Assembly: GCA_029255685.2 (NCBI GenBank)
Contig: CM055319.2
Span: 7,798,747 to 7,862,746, forward strand
Source of the DNA: Silene conica
Taxonomy: Eukaryota; Streptophyta; Magnoliopsida; Caryophyllales; Caryophyllaceae
Length of the DNA stretch: 64,000 bases
Reading direction: 5' to 3'
Positions 58,001 to 64,000 of the stretch are shown here, in pieces. Both the position numbers and the translations under genes were made by a program. Under the pieces are notes generated by a model. It was not told the origin of the DNA and made no database searches. It saw nothing but the letters and a program-made list of their open reading frames with translations. Positions within the stretch are counted from its first letter, which is position 1. Each line of letters opens with the position of its first letter.

Positions 58001-61000
58001 GTTAGATAAAGACAATAAATTTTCCTAGTGTATTGCGGACTCGTGAGCGCTACTAAGAGCATCCACATTGAAGAGGATCACCCATCCTCTTAGCACTCTC
58101 ATCTCTCATCTAAGAGGATGTCCTCTTCAATGTGGAACTTATATTAACATCCTCTTTGAAGGAGGAAGAGGAAGACTTCCTCTATTTTTAGAGGAAATAC
58201 AACCTCGACCCTTGTGCCCAACATCCAATAGGATTGATGCATGTAATTTTTATTTTACATAATTTTTATTAAAATAAATGTATAAAATTTGTAAGTGGAA
58301 CAATTTTACGTTTTCGTATATTGTACGTTAATAATTTTACGTTTTTCGTATATTTTACGGTAATAATTTTTCGTTTTTCGTACATTGCACGTTTGAATTT
58401 TCGTTAATGATAATTAACTACTACATTTTATATTGCAAGTGGTAATGTGGAATCATGTAGTAAGTACTACATTTCGTACATATGAAATGTATACATTGCA
58501 TGGATTTAGTATATATTTGATGTTGGTAAATTACGTGTATTAAATGCATTCTCAACTAATTCTATTCAATTTTGTATTTTTTTCTTCTATAAATAAGCAC
58601 TCATTTTTATCTCATATTATGTCAAAAAATCAATTCTATTTCATTTGGCGTATCTCTTTTAATCTGTTTGTAATTTATTTGTAACGTATTTTATTTGATA
58701 ACGCCATCATTTTTTTAGTAAGAACCTTATTAATTTGTAAAAAATGATTCAAAAGAAATAAAAGAGGAATGAAGGAGGATCCTCTTTGATGTGAAGAAAA
58801 AAATAAAAGAGGATGAGGAAGAGGATGAAAATAGTGGAAAATGATTTGGATGAAAGAGAATATGAGGTGTCAAAAAGTTAGTGGAAAAGAGAAAAAATAA
58901 GAGGATGAAACCATCCTCTTCAATGCACATGCTCTAAGACCGTTTTTCTTTTGGTGTCTCCTGTATAATATATCGGAGATAAGATTCGAATTTCTTTACA
59001 ATATCTTCATCTTAATCATTAGACTACGAAATTTGCAAAACACAAATTCTCATTTCAGACCGTCATTATTCGTCTTAAGGATAAGACGGGTCAAATACAT
59101 GCTAAATTAGCCACTAGTCACTTAAAAATGACAATTTTTTCGTCTTTATTATTCTACTTAATAGTATGTGACCCGTCTTAAACCTATGACGGATTAAGAC
59201 GGATAATACCAAATTCTTAAGTAAGAGTGCTGAAAATTAGGGAACCTAGTCTTTCTGTAATCACTAATCACGGCTGTTACGTTTTACCTTAGATCTAAAA
59301 GTAGAGTGACAGAAATGTTAATGACAGATGACAATATTTTACCTTAGAATTGGACACGTACCAAACATGCAATATGTATACTCTATGAATGATGATAAAT
59401 ATGGGGCGTTGCTTGTGGATTTGTGGGGGCACGTTTATCGTATAGAATTCTGTTCATACTTTAATGTGTCATTAAACAAGGGAGCTCAAGTCTAACCAAT
59501 TGAATCAAAAGCCACTGATTCGTAGAACATGCATCTGTTCGTGATGTTTCGTGTGACGATCAGATCGTCTAATAACCAACTATTCAAATTACAGATTAAA
59601 ACAGTCTTATATCGTGAGACAACGAAATCGTCTTCTACCATCTGTTGTGCCGTTGTACCAATAAGAAAAAGTTGTTTAGTAAATCTGTCTATTCTAGTCT
59701 TATTACTATGCAACTCCGATAATGACGATTAATAGGCCACCATTCAAACATCTATGCATGATCGACCCTGTTACTTTATCCATTCTAATACGGTAATTCA
59801 ACTTCTCTACAACTCTACCAATATATTTTAAATTCTCCCTATAAATTTCCTCGTATCTTTTATCTATATTATAGTTTAATACTTTAATGTCGCGTTAAAG
59901 AAAGTATTATTACAGTGACGGAGCTAGGATTTAGGGAGGTGTAATAATAGTAATATAAGGAAAACTCGAAAATTTTCAGTGTGATTCAAGTACAATCCAT
60001 TAATTAATTCCTATGAAGTTCATTTTCCAATAGAGTCAATAAGGCACTTAAGTAACCAAACGTAACCTTAATTTTATAATCGGACTAACTAATAAAACTT
60101 GGATTCACACCAACTTTCCTTATTAAAAAAAACAGTAAGTCTCCCTTGCGACGGAGGTATTCATCGCAAACTTGTAACGGATTATGTTCTCCTACTTATG
60201 TGTATAAGACAACACTAAAAATCTCAAATGTCTTGTATTTTCTTACCCAAGTGGGTAATACTCAACTCGTCGCAAGTTTGAGATGAATATGTCCGTCGCA
60301 AATGAAAATTTGCGTTAAAAAAAAAAGAGAAAAAGGGAGTTTAAAAGATACTTCCTCCATTTTCTTATTTTCTTCCCATTTACTTTTTGGAGGTCAAAGT
60401 TTCCGAACTTTGACCGTAAATAAATTAGAAAATAATGAATTTTAAGTTATGAAGTTATAACATTTATAATTATCATCAAAATATCTTTGAGGGAAAAAAG
60501 ATTTCAATAGAAAAAATTGACGTTTAGGTGTAGAAAAAGACGGTCAAAGGTGCGTCTTGGAGACCGCAATAAAACAAATGGGAAGAACATAAATAAATGG
60601 AGGAGGAAGTATCACTTTAAAAGTTGGCAACTACATAAAAAGTCGATGGATCAAGGAAGATGAAGTACGTGATTTATTCTCATTTTCTATGTCACGCTTT
60701 TTTGTTTTTATTTTTTTGGCAAAGTTTTGGAGCGTTATCACTTATCCATGTTTATGGGCACATACACCTTGTTCTTCTACATCACTACCCGAATACCCAA
60801 ATACTACAAATCCATAAAAAAAAGTAAAAAAACTACTATCTTTTGAAATTTAAGAGGAGTTAAATACGTATCACTTGTTATATAAGCAAGAAAATAATAT
60901 ATTTGTTTTATGTAAACAAATGGTATAATACTGGACCCACATGTGTCTACCACATTCTCCTTTCAAATTTCTCTTCAACCTTCTCTCATTTCCGTCTTGC

Positions 61001-61769
61001 AATTAAATAGACTAATATATATCGGGTGGGGTTGGAAGAAAGCCGGGTAAAATAAATAGATAGTTATTCTGAATGAGTGAATGACCTATGTGTTTATGAT
61101 CACCTTCAATAATTCCTTCTCATTGACAACAAACATGACCGAGACAAGGAAGTAGTAGTTGTTGTAATACTCTTTTATGTTCATATGCGTTGGACCCCTC
61201 TTTTTTTTAGGTTTAAATGAAAACACTAAGTCGCGGGTGAGAATCGAACCCAACTCCATAATTAGAATAAGAATAAGATAATTCTTACCACTTACATACG
61301 TTAACACTGGTTGCGTTATGATCCAAAGTCGGTCACTTATTATGTTCCCCGTTCCAATCAATTATTATTTTTACCTCTTTTTTTTCTTGTATAAATTTTA
61401 AATAAAGGTAAACAAATCATTTGGTATGTTACCCGCGATGGTCAGTAGGATTAATCACGGTGATTAATCATAGTGATTTATGTAGGCAATTCTATACAGT
61501 CTCACATAAAAATTACTGAATACCCAATATATACGTTTTTGAAAATGTGAGATAGCTAGCAATTACCTAGGCCGTAGAGGAGATTCACCCTGATGAGAGA
61601 TAGCCAATTGGGCGTCATCTCCCACATTAATTGACACCGCCGAGCTGTTCTCGGCCAGGAAGCGGCTCATAAGCACGGACGCCTTCGTCTTTGGCGAAGG
61701 CGTCCGGCTTCCCGCCACTACTAAATCCTCCGGGGGAGATACTACGCTGCTGCTGAATACACCCAACAT
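52011..61769 (-). CDS. Stem-specific TSJT1 / aluminium-induced protein (DUF3700) with YGL and LRDR motifs
   Basis: Five exons on the minus strand: 61769-61567, 53708-53468, 53354-53234, 52928-52813 and 52046-52011. All borders have GT/AG and join in frame to 238 residues, the normal family length. The N-terminus MLGVFSSSVVSPPEDL is characteristic. The signature motifs YGL (94-96) and LRDR (113-116) are present, followed by PYPPNHVVGHLEG, IPLYWGIT and EEIWGATFK. The protein belongs to a plant family with a glutamine-amidotransferase class II-like (Ntn-hydrolase) fold. It is typically induced by aluminium, auxin, darkness or sugar starvation; no enzymatic activity is established. A TATA box lies at 61881-61888. 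Intron 1 is 7858 bp and holds several transposons, and intron 4 holds a perfect palindrome. The coding sequence seems intact, so function depends on splicing of the long intron. Confidence 0.95.
52477..52632. repeat. Perfect palindrome, 75-bp arms with 6-base loop
   Basis: The arms 52477-52551 and 52558-52632 are exact reverse complements over 75 bp, separated by AGAACC. The immediate flanks are ATGTC on both sides (52472-52476 and 52633-52637), a direct repeat like a target duplication. The arms are more GC-rich than the surrounding intron. The element lies in intron 4 of the TSJT1-like gene, so the pre-mRNA would fold into a perfect 75-bp stem. Confidence 0.97.
55330..55520. mobile_element. 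Short MULE-like MITE with GACGG termini
   Basis: The left side reads CTTGTGACGGATCACC and the right side CCGTCGCAAGTTTGCGACGG then GCAAATGAGAATTTGTG. Similar end sequences occur at 7866-7915, 57757-57920, 59038-59215, 60128-60317 and in the 82-bp tandem units. The exact ends and target duplication were not fixed. Confidence 0.55.
55852..57694 (+). mobile_element. Non-autonomous Helitron, 1843 bp
   Basis: The 5' end A|TC at 55852 is followed by TTATTAAAGCAACAACCACA, shared with the Helitron in the dioxygenase intron. The 3' end has a perfect hairpin CCCGTGCAA/TTGCACGGG (57665-57683) followed by TTTAAGACTAG, with CTAG at 57691-57694 before T. No Rep/helicase gene is present. Confidence 0.78.
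57755..57922. mobile_element. Short MITE with GACGGATATATCCGTC-type ends
   Basis: AAGACGGATATATCCGTC on the left and TGACGGATATGTCCGTCTTC on the right are inverted relatives, with TGAATTTGTG at the outer right edge. It is the same broad family as 55330-55520. Confidence 0.55.
58057..58934. mobile_element. PIF/Harbinger-like element, 878 bp
   Basis: The terminal inverted repeat is GAGCATCCACATTGAAGAGG (inverse at the right end, with GCATGTGCATTG variation). The TAA target duplication occurs at 58054-58056 and 58935-58937. CCTCTT/AAGAGG motifs are abundant in both subterminal parts. No transposase gene is present, and the centre is AT-rich. Confidence 0.82.
59038..59215. mobile_element. Short MITE with GACGG/CCGTC ends
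   Basis: ACAAATTCTCATTTCAGACC and GACGGGTC on the left are mirrored by GACCCGTC and GACGGATTAAGACGG and AATTCTTA on the right. It is another copy of the family that populates this intron. Confidence 0.55.
60128..60317. mobile_element. Short MITE with CCTTGCGACGG ends
   Basis: CTTGCGACGGAGGTATTCATCG on the left (given here only as a locator) is mirrored by ATATGTCCGTCGCAAATG on the right. The outer right edge AATGAAAATTTGCG matches the family ends. Confidence 0.55.
60351..60609. mobile_element. Stowaway-like MITE, 259 bp
   Basis: CTTCCTCCATTTTCTTATTT is inverted at the right end (ATAAATGGAGGAGGAAG). TA flanks both ends (60349-60350, 60610-60611). TTCTTCCCATTT and AAATGGGAAGAA extend the inverted repeat. 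Confidence 0.78.
61201..61305 (-). mobile_element. Second, diverged copy of the tRNA-derived SINE
   Basis: AACACTAAGTCGCGGGTGAG, AATCGAACCC and TTCTTACCACTTA align with 7152-7222 of the SINE at 7131-7238, and a T run at 61200-61208 marks the A tail on the minus strand. The internal stem is altered and no clear target duplication remains, so it is older. It lies in intron 1 near the first exon of the TSJT1-like gene. Confidence 0.75.
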
Positions 61770-61880
61770 CCTTACGCTCTCTGTTTTGTTGTTGTTGTGG
61801 TCTGTTACTATAATTTAATTATGAAAAGATTGGAATTAAAGAAAATGGAGATAATGGAAATGTAATGATCATTGTCTAAG

Positions 61881-61888
61881 CTTTTATA
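61881..61888 (-). promoter_or_regulatory. TATA box of the TSJT1-like gene
   Basis: On the minus strand TATAAAAG lies 112 bp upstream of the start codon (61769), fitting a transcription start near 61850. Confidence 0.6.
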
Positions 61889-62137
61889 GAATATAATACG
61901 AGGGTAGTATAGTCTTTTCCTATTAGATAAAAATATATGGAATGTGATTGTAAATTAGATCGCTTAAGTAAGTTTAAAACGTCGTAATCAACTCCCCACT
62001 TTTTGAAATTTTATTATAATCAGATTGGAAACGGAAAATAATAACGATAAGTCTTTTGAGAGACCGTTATTCGCTAGGTTAATGTGAGACGACATAGTAT
62101 AACAAAGAAAAATAAAATAACATATTATCTTTAACAT
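61889..62137 (-). other. Upstream sequence of the TSJT1-like gene
   Basis: AT-rich promoter-side sequence. GAGAGACCGT and GTGAGACGAC near 62055-62095 resemble ends of the GAGAC-type short repeats in the window. No specific regulatory site is supported. Confidence 0.3.
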
Positions 62138-62327
62138 GTGAGAGGTCTCTCGTTAACATCATCGAGAGCTGAGAGACCGTTTCTTTAAAGTTTTTGTGAA
62201 ATAATTATCAAAATGGGTTAAGATAAAAAGTTGTGAGAGTTCTCTCGTTAACATCATCAAGAGTTGAGAGACCGTTTCTTTAAAGTTTTTGTGAAATAAT
62301 TATCAAAATGGGTTAAGATAAAAAGTT
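62138..62327. repeat. Tandem duplication, 95-bp unit, two copies
   Basis: The unit with CTCTCGTTAACATCATC and GAGAGACCGTTTCTTTAAAG repeats at a 95-bp period (62138 and 62233) with only a few changes. It is about 370 bp upstream of the start codon of the TSJT1-like gene. Confidence 0.85.
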
Positions 62328-62337
62328 ATTATCTATG

Positions 62338-62742
62338 ACCATCCCCAAGCAAGGTCGCCAAGGAGGTCGCGACCTTGTTGGGTCACCGTAATTACGTAAT
62401 TAAGACACTAATTTTGGTGACCTTGTATTAATTTTGGTGACCTTGAAATTTTCAGGGTCAATTTGTGACCCCGAAATGGGTTGGTGACCTTCTTGGTGAC
62501 CTTTGACGTGTCATAATATTATTGGCTTATTATATTATTTGGTAGGGTAGAGAATGTAATTAATGATTGAAAATGTTGGAAAATAGAAAATGAGTGGAAA
62601 ATAATTGGGTTGATGTCCCTAGGTCGTGACCTTCTGCTTGGGAGGGTGAAGGTGGGTTAAAAGTGGGTCACAATAATTAAGGTGAGACTAAGAGTAAAAA
62701 TGTTGGTGACCCGATTAGCGCGACCTTCTGCTTGGGGATGGT
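62338..62742. mobile_element. TIR element, copy 1 (ACCATCCCCAAGCAAGGTCG)
   Basis: The element begins ACCATCCCCAAGCAAGGTCG and ends with the near inverse CGACCTTCTGCTTGGGGATGGT. GGTCACC/GGTGACC motifs are scattered throughout. It contains an internal inverted repeat of the same end (GGTCGTGACCTTCTGCTTGG near 62622). It is 405 bp long, has no gene, and its target duplication is unclear. Confidence 0.75.
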
Positions 62743-62782
62743 AATGGGTTCATGTAAAATAAGATTGATGTATGTTTCGCTT

Positions 62783-63207
62783 ACCATCCCCAAGCAAGGT
62801 CGCCAACCGGGTCGTGACCTTGTTGGGTCGCCTTAATTACATAATTAACAAGACCTTAGACGATAATTAGCTCGACCTTGAATAAGTCGGGGTCAATTGG
62901 TGACCCTGAACAAGAAGAGGTCACCATTTGGTGACCTTCCACATGGCAAGACACGATTGGCTTAGAAATATAACTTATTTTTAATATTAAGTAAATAATA
63001 ATAAATAAAAGAGTAAGAGAGAGGTTTTATGAGATAGAGAATGTAGAAAATGATTGTGAAGACTGAAAAGTGGAAAATTGATTGGGTTGGTGACCTAGGT
63101 CGTGACCTTCTGCTTGGGAGGGTATAAGTGGGTCAATATAAATAAAATGAGATTAAAGGTTAATATGTTGGTGACCTGATTAAGGCGACCTTCTGCTTGG
63201 GGATGGT
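62783..63207. mobile_element. TIR element, copy 2
   Basis: This is a 425-bp relative of the element at 62338-62742 in the same orientation, with identical outer ends (ACCATCCCCAAGCAAGGTCG and its near inverse) and the same internal GACCTTCTGCTTGGGAGGGT landmark near 63105. The two copies are separated by only 40 bp. The internal sequence has diverged noticeably. Confidence 0.75.
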
Positions 63208-64000
63208 CTAAACGGCGGAGCAATTTGGGTTAAGTGGTTAGTTGGGCGATTTTATAGGGGGTGATAACCATCATCCCAATTAATCAGGAAAACAAATGAT
63301 ACATATCTATTTATGTGCTAATATATCATCAACCTTTAGTGGCTTAGTGGTAGAAATAATCTTTCACCATCAAAATAGTCCAGGATCAAGCCCCGACAAC
63401 AACATTTTTTCCCTTCTATTTATTTTTTAACCTTTTTATTTAATCGAAAATTGATCCCCTACAACAACATTTTTTTCCTTCTATTTATTTTTTTACCTTT
63501 TTATTTTGAATGTTAAAAGTAATTGAAAATGTTACGAGAAAGGATCGAACTTACATCATCTTATTTGTAATTTAAATTAAGTTTACCACCATGACTATGT
63601 AAATATGATGATATTTTACAGAAGCATAATCATATTTAAAAATAAATACTTTATATTTTGACGACCCTTAATAAAATTATCTATTATCAAATTGTTTTAG
63701 TATTTATTAAACGTTTGTATATTAATATAAGATTTTTTGTTAATAGGACCTTATCGTTTAAATATCAGGTAGCCACATAGGAGCAAAAAAATGTTAGAGA
63801 CGAGATTAATCGAGTGATTATATTTTAGCGTCTTTTAAGTTATAAATTTTATTAATCACCCTCATTTCTTAAATCCTAGATTCGCCACTGGTCGTTAGGT
63901 ACTTCATCGAGACAACATCCTAATAACTTATAAATAAATCGAAAAACAATATTAAATCGAAAAAAATATTAAAAATATGAGTTAAGAGCAAATTAAAGTT
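63208..64000. mobile_element. Truncated hAT-like element with tRNA-like arms, and flank
   Basis: The right end CTAGATTCGCCACTG at about 63878-63891 matches the CAGTGGCG class seen at 2937. A tRNA-like TGGCTTAGTGGTAGA...GGATCAAGCCCC lies near 63348-63395 and its mirror (AGGATCGAACTT...ACCACCATGACTA) near 63541-63597, as in the two intact hAT elements. The expected left end (CAGTGGCGG) is absent, so the copy is truncated or rearranged. No gene is seen to the window end. Confidence 0.5.

Larger units (their letters stand above)
53709..61566 (-). other. Giant first intron of the TSJT1-like gene
   Basis: The 7858-bp intron has a GT donor (after CCTAG at 61567) and an AG acceptor (before 53708). 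Its contents from left to right are: AT-rich sequence to 55330, a GACGG-type MITE, a Helitron (55852-57694), two more GACGG-type MITEs, a PIF/Harbinger-like element (58057-58934), the start of a hAT-like sequence (CAGTGACGGAGCTAGG near 59917), another GACGG-type MITE, a Stowaway-like MITE (60351-60609) and a SINE (61201-61305). I see no gene inside it. Confidence 0.85.

Noticed and set aside
58068..58262. 64-codon plus-strand frame in intron 1 of the TSJT1-like gene
   Set aside because: It lies in the inverted-repeat end of the PIF/Harbinger-like element.
63541..63600. tRNA-like sequence on the minus strand
   Set aside because: It mirrors a partner at 63348-63395 in the manner of the hAT-family arms; no tRNA cloverleaf can be drawn by eye.

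Overview
This is nuclear DNA of a flowering plant, almost certainly a eudicot. It is AT-rich, its genes have GT-AG introns, and it holds Copia and Gypsy LTR retrotransposons, MULE, hAT, CACTA, PIF/Harbinger and Stowaway elements, Helitrons and a tRNA-derived SINE. The recurrent short elements with (C)GACGG-type termini remind me of Caryophyllales genomes, but that placement is only a weak inference.

Four intact-looking host genes can be built with exact splice sites. They are a DOXC-type 2-oxoglutarate/Fe(II) dioxygenase (+, 20504-26775, two exons), a single-exon NF-YC histone-fold transcription factor subunit (-, 44435-45118), a short-chain dehydrogenase of the glucose/ribitol dehydrogenase-like aldehyde reductase type (+, 48368-49752, four exons), and a stem-specific TSJT1/aluminium-induced (DUF3700) protein (-, 52011-61769, five exons, with a 7.9 kb first intron). 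No pathway clearly links them. NF-YC and the dehydrogenase are divergent; the dehydrogenase and the TSJT1-like gene are convergent.

Layout: 1.04-7.92 kb is a degenerate Mutator-like element with a FAR1-domain gene remnant, itself hit by two hAT elements with perfect 8-bp target duplications and a SINE with a 20-bp duplication. 8.1-17.86 kb is a Copia remnant split by a young Gypsy element (1569-bp LTRs) that carries gag and protease but no polymerase or integrase. 17.9-19.75 kb holds an LTR-like block, a Helitron end and a hAT element. 20.5-26.8 kb is the dioxygenase gene, whose intron is filled by Helitrons and another hAT. 27.17-36.29 kb is a nest: a CACTA element carrying pieces of two host genes (SDR and MATE transporter) sits inside the LTR of a Copia element, which sits inside a Stowaway MITE. 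36.6-40.2 kb is a Helitron-like region with a vignain-type cysteine protease pseudogene. 40.2-44.4 kb is retrotransposon debris and MITEs. 44.4-61.9 kb is the most gene-rich part. 62.1-64 kb has tandem repeats and paired TIR elements.

The most unusual signals are a perfect 75-bp-arm palindrome, flanked by a 5-bp direct repeat, in the last intron of the TSJT1-like gene; the gene-carrying CACTA element; and a palindromic GGTCGGTCGACC dyad repeated through the Gypsy LTRs, coding region and non-coding interior.
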